Shown piece after piece: positions 32,962-44,058 of a stretch of DNA of 64,000 nucleotides. The DNA is from JADKCZ01 sp963786945. GTDB taxonomy: Bacteria; Myxococcota; Myxococcia; Myxococcales; Anaeromyxobacteraceae. The notes below the pieces were generated by a model that was given only the letters and a program-made list of their open reading frames with translations, ran no database searches and was not told where the DNA came from. Both the position numbers and the translations under genes were made by a program. Position 1 is the stretch's first letter; every line of letters begins with the position of its first letter. The stretch is taken from the NCBI GenBank assembly GCA_963786945.1, contig CAWBAO010000001.1:186001-250000 (forward strand), read 5' to 3'.

Positions 32962-33762
32962 CTACCGCGGCCGCCGCAGCAGCGTCGCGCCGCCCCGCTC
33001 CACCCACTCCCAGGCCAGCCCGTGCGCCAGCGGCAGCTCCACCGGCCCGAGCAGCAGGAGGCCGCCGGGCGCCACCGCCTCCGCCAGCCGGAGCAGCGCC
33101 GCCGCCGCCACCCCGGGGTCGAAGTAGATGAGGACGTTGCGGCAGACCACGGCGTCGCAGTCGCGCTGCGGCGGTGGCTCCAGCAGGTTGTGGCGCTCGA
33201 AGCGGACCAGCGCCTCCAGCCGCGGGTCCACCCGGGCGCCCGGACCGGCGGGGTGGAACCAGCGCGCCGCCAGCGCCGGCGGCAGGTTGCGCGTGGCCCG
33301 GGCCCCGTAGACACCCGCCCGGGCCCTGGCCAGCGCCCGCGCCGAGACGTCGGTCCCGAGGATGCGGTCCTCCTCGCGATCCCGGCCGGCGTCGAGCAGC
33401 GCCAGGGCCAGGCTGTAGGGCTCCTCGCCGGTGGCGCAGCCGGCGCTCCAGATCCGGAGCGGCCGGGCGGTGGCCGCCAGCAGGCCCGCCAGCGCCACCA
33501 GCCCCTCGCCGTGTCGCCACAGCGAGGTCTCGCCCACCACGGCGTGCTCGGCCAGCACCTCGAGCGCCTCCGGCCGGCCGGCCGCCGCCGCGGTCGCCAG
33601 CGCCACCGGGGACAGGCCCAGCTCGCTCGCCGCCGCCTTCACGGCCAGTCCCAGCGACCGCTCCAGCCCGGAGCCCAGCGAGAGCCCCACCGAGCGGGCC
33701 AGCGCCTCCGCGACCCCGGCCAGCAGCCGGTCGGGGAGCTGCTCGTCGAGCGGCGCCTTCAT
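32962..33762 (-). CDS. cheR: CheR-type chemoreceptor methyltransferase
   Basis: This 266-residue SAM-dependent enzyme methylates receptor glutamates. The N-terminal helical CheR domain (about 20-75) is followed by the catalytic domain with the key motif IWSAGCATGEEPYSLALALL, the acidic GTDVSARALARAR, the substrate-site RNVLIYFD and the C-terminal LGPVE. TSLWRHGEGL replaces the usual TxFFRD motif, so the receptor-binding details may differ. No other chemotaxis genes are in the window, so it is an orphan cheR, possibly serving one of several alternative chemosensory systems. The start ATG at 33762 is divergent from glmU, 85 nt away. Confidence 0.88.
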   Translation of the reverse strand: MKAPLDEQLPDRLLAGVAEALARSVGLSLGSGLERSLGLAVKAAASELGLSPVALATAAAAGRPEALEVLAEHAVVGETSLWRHGEGLVALAGLLAATARPLRIWSAGCATGEEPYSLALALLDAGRDREEDRILGTDVSARALARARAGVYGARATRNLPPALAARWFHPAGPGARVDPRLEALVRFERHNLLEPPPQRDCDAVVCRNVLIYFDPGVAAAALLRLAEAVAPGGLLLLGPVELPLAHGLAWEWVERGGATLLRRPR

Positions 33763-33847
33763 GCGCCCGAGGGTATCAGGAACCGGGCCGCACCCGCACC
33801 GGTCGCCGACTTGCCGCCGCCCCCGGCTTGGCCGAGACTCCCCCGCC

Positions 33848-35281
33848 ATGGCTCCTGCTCCGACCCGTCATCCGCTCGCCGCCGTGGTCCTCGCCGCCGG
33901 AAAGGGGACCCGCATGAAGTCCGGCACCGCCAAGGTGCTCCACCCGCTGGCGGGCCGGCCGCTGGCCTGGTTCCCCATCCGCGCCGCGCTCGACGCCGGC
34001 GCCTCGCCGGTGGTGGTGGTGGTCGGCCACCAGGCCGAGGCGGTCGAGGCGGCGCTGCGAGCCGCCCTCCCCGACGCCCCGCTGAAGTTCGCCCGCCAGG
34101 CCGAGCAGCGCGGCACCGCGCACGCGGTGCTGGCGGCCCGCGGCGCGCTGCGCGGCGTGCACGGGCCCATCGCCATCCTCTCCGGGGACACGCCGCTGCT
34201 CTCGGCCGCCACGCTGAAGCGGGTGGTCCAGGCCCGCGCCCGCGCCCGGGCCCCGCTGGCCCTCGCCACCATGAACCTGGCCGAGCCCCGCGGCTACGGC
34301 CGGGTGGTGCGCGGCGAGGACGGTCGCCCCGCCCGGATCGTGGAGGAGAAGGATGCCACCCCGGCGGAGCGGGCGGTCGGCGAGGTGAACGCCGGGCTCT
34401 ACTGCGCCGAGGCCGGGTTCCTCTGGAGGGCGCTGGCCCGGGTGGGCTCGAGGAACGCCCAGGGCGAGTTCTACCTGACCGACCTGGTGGCCCTGGCGGC
34501 GCGCCGGGCGCCGGTCGTGACCGTCGAGGTCGAGCCGCTGGAGGCCGCCGGCGTCAACGACCGCGAGGAGCTGGCCCGCGCCGGCCGGGTGCTGCGGCGC
34601 CGCCGTGCCTCGGCCCTGATGCGGGCCGGGGTGACGCTGGAGGACCCCGCCCGCTTCCTCTGCGACGAGGGCGTGGTGATCGCCCCCGACGTGACCATCG
34701 AGCCGGACGTCCGGCTGCGCGGCGCCACCCGCATCGGCCCGCGCTGCCGGATCGGCCAGGGCTCGGTGCTGGTGGACGCGGTGCTGGCCGCCGGCGTGAC
34801 CGTGAACCCCTACACCGTGATCAACGGCCCGGCCACCGTCGGGGCCCGCGCCGTGATCGGCCCCTTCTCGCGGATCCGGCCCGGCACCGAGCTGGGCGAG
34901 GACGTGCACCTCGGCAACTTCGTCGAGACCAAGAAGGCGCGGCTGGGCAAGGGCACCAAGGCCAACCACCTCACCTACCTCGGCGACGCGGTCATCGGCG
35001 CCGGCGTCAACGTCGGCTGCGGCACCGTCACCTGCAACTACGACGGCGAGAAGAAGCACGAGACCCGCATCGGCGACGGCGCCTTCATCGGCTCCGACTC
35101 GATCCTGGTGGCGCCCATCGAGATCGGCGCCGGGGCCTACGTGGCGGCCGGCTCCACCCTCACCGAGAAGGTGCCTCCCGGCGCGCTGGCGCTGGGGCGT
35201 GCCAAGCAGGTGAACAAGGAGGGCTGGGTGGCGCGGCTCCGGGCCGCCCGGGCCGCGGGCCGCGGCCCCAGCCGGAAGTAG
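33848..35281 (+). CDS. glmU: Bifunctional UDP-N-acetylglucosamine pyrophosphorylase / glucosamine-1-phosphate acetyltransferase
   Basis: This 477-residue enzyme makes UDP-GlcNAc for peptidoglycan and lipopolysaccharide. The N-terminal uridylyltransferase half (1-230) has VVLAAGKGTRMKS and LSGDTPLL. A linker helix leads to the C-terminal left-handed beta-helix of hexapeptide repeats (about 255-450) with the acetyltransferase signature KKARLGKGTKANHLTYLGDA and GVNVGCGTVTCNYDG. The length matches bacterial GlmU. It is in the same window as glmS but not in one operon. A hairpin follows 23 nt after the stop. Confidence 0.96.
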   Translation: MAPAPTRHPLAAVVLAAGKGTRMKSGTAKVLHPLAGRPLAWFPIRAALDAGASPVVVVVGHQAEAVEAALRAALPDAPLKFARQAEQRGTAHAVLAARGALRGVHGPIAILSGDTPLLSAATLKRVVQARARARAPLALATMNLAEPRGYGRVVRGEDGRPARIVEEKDATPAERAVGEVNAGLYCAEAGFLWRALARVGSRNAQGEFYLTDLVALAARRAPVVTVEVEPLEAAGVNDREELARAGRVLRRRRASALMRAGVTLEDPARFLCDEGVVIAPDVTIEPDVRLRGATRIGPRCRIGQGSVLVDAVLAAGVTVNPYTVINGPATVGARAVIGPFSRIRPGTELGEDVHLGNFVETKKARLGKGTKANHLTYLGDAVIGAGVNVGCGTVTCNYDGEKKHETRIGDGAFIGSDSILVAPIEIGAGAYVAAGSTLTEKVPPGALALGRAKQVNKEGWVARLRAARAAGRGPSRK

Positions 35282-35303
35282 CCGTCGCCGCCGGGGCCCG
35301 GGT

Positions 35304-35332
35304 GGCGCACCGCCCCGGGGCGGATGTGCGCC
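35304..35332. terminator. GC-rich hairpin after glmU
   Basis: GGCGCAC (35304-35310) pairs with GTGCGCC (35326-35332), and the interior CGCCCCGGGGCG is itself self-complementary. It begins 23 nt past the glmU stop. No T-run follows, so termination efficiency is uncertain, but position and stability fit the end of the transcript. The rest of the 245-nt gap to the lipoprotein gene shows only a short A-rich patch (around 35370) and no recognisable riboswitch. Confidence 0.45.
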
Positions 35333-35526
35333 GGCACCCACCTCGCCGCACGCCGGGGCATCCACCAAGAGTAAAAAGGTGACAGGCTGGCCGGCGGGCG
35401 TAACCTCTCGGCGTCGGGGAGGTGCCGGCGCCGCCTGCCAGGTCGCGCCACGTGGCTGGACCAGGCGCGAGCCCGGGGCGACGGCAGGCACCACCCGATC
35501 GACCTGCGCGACGAGGGGACGACATC

Positions 35527-38500
35527 ATGAGGACGACTTCGCTGGCCGCCATCATCCTCCTGGCGGTGACCGCCTGCTCCGGCGAGCAGGGGGCCCCGGG
35601 AGCCACCGGCACCAGCCAGCTGCTGCGCGCCACCATCGAGGCGCCCGGGACGCACTGCTCCAGCGGTGGCACCCGGGTGGAGGCCGGTCTCGACGACAAC
35701 GGCAACCAGGCCCTGGACGCCGCCGAGGTCGACTCGACGGTGTACGTCTGCAACGGGGCGGACGGCCAGCCGGTGGCGGTGGCGCCGGAGGGTGCGGGGA
35801 CGAGCTGCCCCCAGGGCGGCGTGAAGGTGACGCCCCCGGGTGGCGCTCCCACCTACGTCTGCAGCGGCGCGCCGGGCGCGACCGGGGTGGCCGGCGAGAG
35901 CGTCACGGTGACGCCCGAGCCGGCGGGGGCCAGCTGCGAGTTCGGCGGGGAGCGGCTCCAGGTGGGCGCCGGCACGCCGACCTACGTCTGCCACGGCGCG
36001 CCGGGCGCGGCCGGGCCGGCCGGGGAGAGCGTCGCCATGACCCCCGAGCCGGCCGGGACCCAGTGCGCCTCCGGGGGGCAGCGGCTCCAGGTGGGCGCCG
36101 GCGCCGCGGCCTACGTCTGCAACGGCGCGCCGGGCGCGACCGGGCAGGACGGGACCAGCGTCACCATGACGCCCGAGCCGGCGGGGATCAACTGCGGCCT
36201 CGGCGGGGTGAAGCTGCAGGTGGGGACCGGGCCGGCCTCCTACCTCTGCAGCGGGGCGCCTTCCGGCGCGACCCTGCCCACCGTGGTGACCGTGGACGTG
36301 AGCGCCGTCCGCTACACCGAGGCCACCGTGGACGCCGAGGTCACCGACGACGGCCGCGAGCTGATCTTCGCGCGCGGCGTGGCGCTGGCCACCCACGCGG
36401 CGCCCACCATCCACGACGCCATCGCCTTCTCGGGCGCGGGGGCGGGCCCCTTCGCCACCCGCTGCGACGGGCTGGCGCCCGACACCACCTACTTCGTCCG
36501 TCCCTTCGCCACCAACGCCCTGGGCACGAGCTACGGCGAGGAGCGCTCCTTCACCACGCTGGCGCTCACCACCCCGGCCCTCACCACCGCGGCGGTCTCC
36601 AACGTCACCGACTCGACCGCCTTCTCCGGCGGGGCCATCACCGACGACGGCGGGACCCCGGTCCTGGCCCGCGGCGTCTGCTGGTCGCTGGCGCCGGATC
36701 CCACCACCGACGACGCCTGCGTCGACGAGGGTGTCGGGGCGGGGAGCTACCTGGCCCTGATGACCGGGCTCGCCTCCAACACCACCTTCCACGTGCGGGC
36801 CTGGGCCACCAACGCCCAGGGGACCGGGTACGGGCAGGACCTGACCTTCACCACCGTCCTGCTGCCGCTGGCGACCGTCACCACCGGCGCGGCGACCGCC
36901 GTCTCCTACACCACGGCCACCGGGAGCGGCACGGTGGTGAGCGACCACGGCGCCCCGGTCACCCGCCGGGGGATCTGCTGGTCCACCACGCCGGCGCCGA
37001 CCACGGCCGGCACCTGCTCGACCGAGGCCGGCGGGCTGGGGACCTTCACCGCCAGCCTGACCGGGCTGACCCCCGGCACCACCTGGCACCTGCGCGCCTA
37101 CGCGGTGAACGGCGGCGGCACCTCCTACGGCAACGAGGTGAGCTTCACCACCCTGGCGACGTCGGCGCCGGCGCTGACCACCCGGCCGGTGATCGGCGTC
37201 TCCTCCGACCTGGCCGGCTCGGGCGGCGTGATCAGCACCGACGGCGGCTCCCCCATCACCGCCAAGGGGGTCTGCTGGAGCGTCAACCACGCGCCCACCG
37301 TCGCCAACAGCAGGACCACCGACGGCTCCGGCCCGGCCGCCTTCAGCAGCACCATGACGGGGCTGAATCCCCTGACGACCTACTATGTCCGGGCCTACGC
37401 CACCAACGCGCTCGGCACCGCCTACGGCGACGAGCTCGCCTTCACCACCACCGACCTCGTCACCCCCGGCCCCACCGTCCCGGTGGTGGGGACCTCCACC
37501 TCGGCCATCACCGGCGCCACCACGGCCACCAGCGGCGGCTACGTGAGCAACGACGGCGGGTCCACGGTCACGGCCCGGGGCGTCTGCTGGAGCACGGCCC
37601 AGAATCCGACCCTGGCCGACGCCTGCTCCAGCGACGGCGGCGCCGGCATCGGCTACTTCTCCGCCACGGTCACCGGGCTGGGCGGCTGCGGCGTCGTCTA
37701 CTACGTGCGGGCCTATGCCACCAACGCCACCGGCACCGGCTACGGCAACCAGGTCACGGTGAGCACCGGCCTCATGCCCACGGTGACCACCGCGGCGGTC
37801 ACGGACATCGGGTTCTACGGCGCCACCTCGGGCGGCGCCATCGCCGACGACGGCGGCTGCGCCATCACGCAGAAGGGGGTGGCCTGGAGCTGGAACCCCG
37901 ACCCGACCATCGGCAACCCGAGGACCAGCGACGGGAGCGGCAGCGCGCCCTTCGTCTCCAGCCTCACGCCGCTCTACGCCAACCGGACCTACTACGTGAC
38001 GGGCCTACGCCACCAACAGCGTGGGCACCAGCTACGGGCCCCAGGTGGTCTTCACAACGCTGGAGCCCTCGACCCCGTACCTGGGCCAGAGCTACGCGGG
38101 CGGGATCGTCTTCTACGTCGACGGCAGCGGGCTGCACGGGCTGGTGGTCTCTCCCACGGATCTCGGGTACTTGCCGTGGGGGTGCGCGGGGACGAACGTC
38201 CCGACCGGCACGGCGGTCGGGACCGGAGCGACCAACACCGCCGCCATCGTCGCCTCCTGCGGCGAGGCCAGCTTCGCCGCCAAGGCCGCCGACGGCCTGA
38301 CGTCGGCCGGCTACACCGACTGGTTCCTGCCCTCGGTCGACGAGCTGTCCCTGGTGTGGACGAACCTCACCGCCCAGGGGCTCGGGGGAATGGCGGGCAC
38401 CAGCTACTTCAGCTCCAGCCAGAACTCGGCCGCCTACGGATACACGGTCGACTTCGGGTGGAATGGCTACGTCAGCTACAGCTCGAAGCAGTATCCCCGC

Positions 38501-38527
38501 TACGCCCGCGCGGTGCGGGCCTTCTGA
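35527..38527 (+). CDS. Large repeat lipoprotein: DUF7151-like units, fibronectin-like repeats and C-terminal DUF1566 domain (single-base frame break)
   Basis: This is a surface lipoprotein of about 999 residues. The ATG at 35527 gives a signal with lipobox AVTAC. Residues 20-265 hold five units of about 45-60 residues, ending in the pattern YVCNGAPGATG, with short collagen-like GxY triplets between them. Residues 270-840 hold about six FN3-like repeats of about 90 residues, each with DDGG..V.ARGVCWS and YYVRAYATNA.GT.YG. The C-terminal 145 residues match DUF1566 (GGIVFYVDGSGLHGLVV, DWFLPSVDEL, RAVRAF). The frame shifts by +1 at about 37997-38003 in a GGG run. The span is one base over a multiple of three, so the gene is otherwise whole. 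It is probably an adhesin or surface-display protein. A double hairpin follows the stop. Confidence 0.82.
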
Positions 38528-38528
38528 C

Positions 38529-38577
38529 CCGGGTCGGGCGGCCGGCGCCAGCGGACTTCGCTGGCGCCAAGACCCGG
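38529..38577. terminator. Two-tier hairpin directly after the repeat lipoprotein gene
   Basis: An outer stem CCGGGTC/GACCCGG (38529-38535 with 38571-38577) encloses an inner 9-bp perfect stem GGCGCCAGC/GCTGGCGCC (38544-38552 with 38560-38568) with a 7-base loop, GGACTTC. It begins 2 nt after the stop codon. There is no T-tract. It is either a terminator, a 3'-end stabiliser, or a barrier between this gene and tnaA 87 nt further on. Confidence 0.6.
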
Positions 38578-38663
38578 CAGGCGGTTAGACCAGCGAGGCT
38601 GGATGAGGGAGCTCGCGCCCAGGGCGCGACCGGAAGGCTCGAGCCCCCCGGACTGGAGCCCAC

Positions 38664-40034
38664 GTGCCTCGCACCATGATCGAGCCGTTCCGCATCAAGA
38701 TGGTCGAGCCCATCCGGATGACCACCCGCGAGGAGCGGGCGCGATTGCTGGAGGCGGCCCGGCTCAACGTCTTCGCGCTGCACGCCGACGACGTGCTCCT
38801 CGACTTCCTCACCGACTCCGGCACCGGGGCCATGTCGGCGCGGCAGTGGGCCGGCGTCATGGTGGGGGACGAGAGCTACGCCGGGGCGAGGAGCTTCTAC
38901 CGGCTCGAGGCGGTGGTCCGCGACCTGACCGGGTACCAGCACGTCATCCCCACCCACCAGGGACGGGCCGCCGAGCGCATCCTCTTCTCGGTGGCCACGC
39001 GGCGCGGCGAGGTCGTCCCCAGCAACACCCACTTCGACACCACCCGCGCCAACCTGGAGTACGGCGGGGTCGAGCCGGTGGACCTGGTCATCCCCGAGGG
39101 GCGCGAGCCGCGCACCCGCCACCCCTTCAAGGGGAACATCGACCTGGGCCGCGTCGAGGCGCTGCTGCGCGAGCAGGCCGACCGCGTCCCCTTCGGCATG
39201 ATCACCCTCACCAACAACTCCGGCGGCGGCCAGCCGGTGTCGCTGGAGAACCTGCGCGCCTACCGCGCCCTGCTGGGCCGCTTCGGCAAGCCGCTGGTCA
39301 TCGACGCCTGCCGCTTCGCCGAGAACGCCATGTTCGTCAAGCTGCGCGAGCCCGGGCAGCAGCAGCGGGACGTCAAGTCGATCGCCCAGGAGCTCTTCTC
39401 GCTCGGTGACGCCTGCACCATGAGCGGCAAGAAGGACGGGATGGTCAACATCGGCGGCTTCATCGCCCTGCGCGACGAGCGCTGGGTCGAGGCGGCCCGC
39501 AACCTGCTGATCCTCACCGAGGGCTTCCCCACCTACGGCGGGCTGGCGGGGCGCGACCTCGAGGCCATGGCCGCCGGCCTGGAGGAGGTGCTCGACGAGG
39601 CCTACCTGCGCTACCGGCTGCGCACCGCCGAGTACCTCGGCGAGAAGCTGCTGGCGGGCGGCGTCCAGATCGTCGAGCCGACCGGCGGCCACGCCGTCTA
39701 CATCGACGCCCGCGCCTTCCTCCCGCACCTGCCGGCGGAGCGCTACCCGGGCTGGGCGCTGTGCGCGGCGCTCTACCTCGAGGGCGGGCTGCGCGGCGTG
39801 GAGATCGGCTCGGTGATGTTCGGCAAGCGGCTCGACGACGGCACCGAGACCTTGCACCACGTGGACCTGGTGCGGCTGGCCTTCCCGCGGCGCGTCTACA
39901 CGCAGAGCCACTTCGACTACGCCGCCGAGGTGATCTGCGAGCTGAAGGCCAGGGCCTCGACGGTGCGGGGGGTGCGCATCGCCAGGCAGGGCAGGTACCT
40001 CCGCCACTTCACCGCGGAGTTCGACTGGGCCTGA
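38664..40034 (+). CDS. tnaA: Tryptophanase (tryptophan indole-lyase)
   Basis: This 456-residue PLP enzyme splits L-tryptophan to indole, pyruvate and ammonia. It belongs to the beta-eliminating lyase family (LTDSGTGAMSARQWAG, PTHQGRAAER, and PLP-lysine in MSGKKDGMVNIGG). Tyrosine phenol-lyase is the main alternative. The residue that is Arg in phenol-lyase (MERG context) is Ile here (VEIG), as in E. coli TnaA, which favours tryptophan. Yet SGKKD..VNIGG is more phenol-lyase-like. The GTG at 38664 has GGAG six bases before it; an ATG lies four codons in. I see no tnaC-like leader peptide and no tnaB permease next door. Confidence 0.85.
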   Translation: MPRTMIEPFRIKMVEPIRMTTREERARLLEAARLNVFALHADDVLLDFLTDSGTGAMSARQWAGVMVGDESYAGARSFYRLEAVVRDLTGYQHVIPTHQGRAAERILFSVATRRGEVVPSNTHFDTTRANLEYGGVEPVDLVIPEGREPRTRHPFKGNIDLGRVEALLREQADRVPFGMITLTNNSGGGQPVSLENLRAYRALLGRFGKPLVIDACRFAENAMFVKLREPGQQQRDVKSIAQELFSLGDACTMSGKKDGMVNIGGFIALRDERWVEAARNLLILTEGFPTYGGLAGRDLEAMAAGLEEVLDEAYLRYRLRTAEYLGEKLLAGGVQIVEPTGGHAVYIDARAFLPHLPAERYPGWALCAALYLEGGLRGVEIGSVMFGKRLDDGTETLHHVDLVRLAFPRRVYTQSHFDYAAEVICELKARASTVRGVRIARQGRYLRHFTAEFDWA

Positions 40035-40065
40035 CGGCGACGCCGGCCCGGCCGGACGACAGGCC

Positions 40066-41238
40066 TTACAGGCGCCGCGGCCCGGCTTCGAGCCGGCGGC
40101 CCAGCAGCCGGTCCTTCACCGCCACCAGCCCGAGCCCGGCCAGCACCGCCAGCGGCGGGCGCACCAGCAGCGTGTACTGCGGCCACTTGGTGGGCCAGGC
40201 CAGCAGGAAGAGCAGCCCGACCAGGGCCCAGGCCAGCCAGACCGGGCGGTGGCGCGCCGCCGACGGCACGCCCAGCGCCGCGACCGGCAGGAGCAGCATG
40301 TCCAGCCAGCCGATGGCGAAGACCCCGGGGTGCCAGCGGACCGGGGTCGAGCGGGTCAGGTAGTAGAGCTGGTACCACCACGGCAGGCCGGTCTTCTTGA
40401 CGTGCTCGGTCTGCGTGTACTGGAAGTGGAAGGTGACGGTCTTCCAGAGCCGGTCGACCGTGTCGTTCCAGAGGTAGGGGTCGGCGGCCAGGAAGGCCAG
40501 CAGCGCCGCCAGGCCGGCGCCGGCCAGCAGCCAGGGACGGTCGTGGCGGCGCTGGACCAGGAAGGGGAGGAAGGTCAGCAGCAGCACCAGGCCGTAGGGG
40601 TACTTGCCGGCGGTGGCCAGGCCCACCAGCACCGCCGCGGCCAGCAGCGGCAGGGGCGAGAGCCGCGCCGGCGCCGGGACCAGCCCCTGCGGCTCGCGCT
40701 GGCGCAGCGCCCGCTCGAAGAGCAGCACCGCGAGGATGGCGAACAGCCCCGGCAGCCCCTCGATGTAGGCCTGCGCCGTGTACTTGGCGTGGTAGGTGTC
40801 GAAGGCCAGCCAGAGCGCCCCCAGCGGCGAGACCAGCGCCTCGAGGAGCACCTGCAGCACGCCGGTCGCGGCCGAGAAGGCCCGCGGGCCGATGAAGGCG
40901 GGGCGGGCCGCCGGCGGGATGGGCTTGCCCACCTCGACGCGGTCCCACTCCGGCTCGGGGGCGCCGGTCCTGCGCAGCACCGCGCCGTAGGCCAGCTTCA
41001 CCAGAGGTGGATGCTCGTCGTTGTCCTTGACGTCGGCGATCTCGGCCCACCGCCCCGGCTCCATCCGCTCGGCGTAGCGGAAGGCGGCCGGGAGGTAGGC
41101 GAACTCGTCGAAGTCCGGCGGGAGCCGCTCCACGGCCGTCCACCGGACCCAGGTGGCGGCGACCACGGCGAGCAGCCCGAGCAGGAGTGCGGTGGCCTGG
41201 CTGGGTCGTTGGTTCACGGGACGGGGGAAGGAAAGCAC
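40066..41238 (-). CDS. GT39/ArnT-like polyprenyl-phosphate glycosyltransferase, multi-pass membrane
   Basis: This integral membrane protein of about 390 residues has roughly ten hydrophobic segments. The first extracytoplasmic loop contains PPDFDEFAYLPAA, the acidic motif used by PMT/ArnT-like transferases for lipid-phosphate-sugar donors, followed by DEHPPLVKLAYG. The C-terminal loop WPTKWPQYTLLVRPPLA is also typical. It would add a sugar to a lipid or protein outside the membrane; donor and acceptor are unknown. The start is uncertain: GTG at 41238, or the in-frame GTG at 41217. Neither has a good ribosome site. It is divergent from glmS. Confidence 0.7.
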   Translation of the reverse strand: MLSFPRPVNQRPSQATALLLGLLAVVAATWVRWTAVERLPPDFDEFAYLPAAFRYAERMEPGRWAEIADVKDNDEHPPLVKLAYGAVLRRTGAPEPEWDRVEVGKPIPPAARPAFIGPRAFSAATGVLQVLLEALVSPLGALWLAFDTYHAKYTAQAYIEGLPGLFAILAVLLFERALRQREPQGLVPAPARLSPLPLLAAAVLVGLATAGKYPYGLVLLLTFLPFLVQRRHDRPWLLAGAGLAALLAFLAADPYLWNDTVDRLWKTVTFHFQYTQTEHVKKTGLPWWYQLYYLTRSTPVRWHPGVFAIGWLDMLLLPVAALGVPSAARHRPVWLAWALVGLLFLLAWPTKWPQYTLLVRPPLAVLAGLGLVAVKDRLLGRRLEAGPRRL

Positions 41239-41310
41239 GATCCGGCGTCGAGGTCACGCTCTCGACCCGGCGCTGGGAGCGCGGACCGCTCCCGCGGTAT
41301 AAGCGGCCCC

Positions 41311-43147
<1,837 letters not shown>

Positions 43148-43168
43148 CGCGGCGGGCCTGGGGGCCGC

Positions 43169-44058
43169 TCAGTCGCGCGTCACCCGCTCGATCCGGAAGG
43201 TGGTCCCCACCAGCCGGTGGTAGTAGAGCGCCGTGCCGTCGGCGCTGGGCGTGGCGGCCTCCACCAGGCCGCCGGCCAGCGCGTCGATGGGCGCCGGCGC
43301 GCCCCACGGCGAGGCCGTGTTGGGGCGCCTCGAGAGGTAGACGGCGGCCGTGGTCCCGGCCCCGGTGAGCCGCGTGAAGTAGAGCTCCAGCCCGTCCGCG
43401 GAGACGGCCGGGGCGTACTGCGCCGCGGCCGGCTGGTTGACCGCCCGGAGCAGGGCGTCTCCATCCGGCGAGCGGGCGAAGCTGCCGTCGGCCTGCCGCA
43501 CCGCCAGGCCGAGGGAGGCGGCGCCGAGCACCCCGGTGGCGTAGTTCCCCTCCGCGAACCAGAGCTGGGTGCCGTCGGCGGAGACGAAGGCGTCGAAGAT
43601 CACCCGGGGGGGACCGAGGTGAGCCCCGGCACCAGCTCCGGCGCCGTGGCCACCCCGCCGCCGAAGGTGCTCCGGTAGACGGTCGCGTTGGTCTCGGCGT
43701 AGCTGCGCGTCGAGATGAAGTAGAGGTTGGCGTGGACGTCCAGCGAGGCCACGGCGTCGAGGGCGTTGCCGTTGGCGGCCGTCACCGGGCCGCCGTAGGT
43801 GAAGTGGAGGCCGTCGGGCCGGGCGGTGTCCAGCGCGGCCCAGTGCAGGTTGGTGTCGGCGCCGGGCGCGTTGGAGTCGTTGAAGAAGAGGAGCTGGCCG
43901 TCCGGTGAGAGCGCCGGCTCCATGGCGTCGCCGCCGTAGCCCTGGATCGCCACCGCCTGGGGTTCGCCGAACGGGTTGGGGTCGGTGGGGAGCCCGCTGC
44001 CGCAGGCCGCCAGCCAGAGGAGCAGCGCCGCGCCTCTCCGTGGCCGCGCCGTCGTCAT
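43169..44058 (-). CDS. PD40/WD40-like beta-propeller lipoprotein (frame break at a C-run)
   Basis: This predicted outer-envelope lipoprotein is about 296 residues after correction. The ATG at 44058 gives a signal with lipobox LAAC (residues 16-19). The body is made of TolB/PD40-type propeller blades such as EPALSPDGQLLFFND, SLDVHANLYFIST, DAFVSADGTQLWF and AVSADGLELYFTR. The frame breaks at 43604-43612, where a 7-C run on the coding strand would need 8 C to continue as VPPRVIFDAFVS. This is a classic homopolymer-length error. Its start overlaps the stop of the nucleotidyltransferase gene by four bases. Function unknown, perhaps a surface-binding protein. Confidence 0.72.

Noticed and set aside
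35340..35526. Possible c-di-GMP riboswitch upstream of the repeat lipoprotein
   Set aside because: An A-rich patch and a later GC stem are there, but the conserved GEMM core sequences and their spacing are not.
38603..38663. Possible tnaC-like leader peptide before tnaA (a short read containing a Trp codon)
   Set aside because: The frame has no early stop, runs on into tnaA out of frame, and lacks the WFNID...P ending of TnaC.
40249..41310. Plus-strand open frame leading into glmS
   Set aside because: It is antisense to the membrane glycosyltransferase gene. The coding sequence proper starts at MCGIVGYVG at 41311, and the Cys must be residue 2 for activity.
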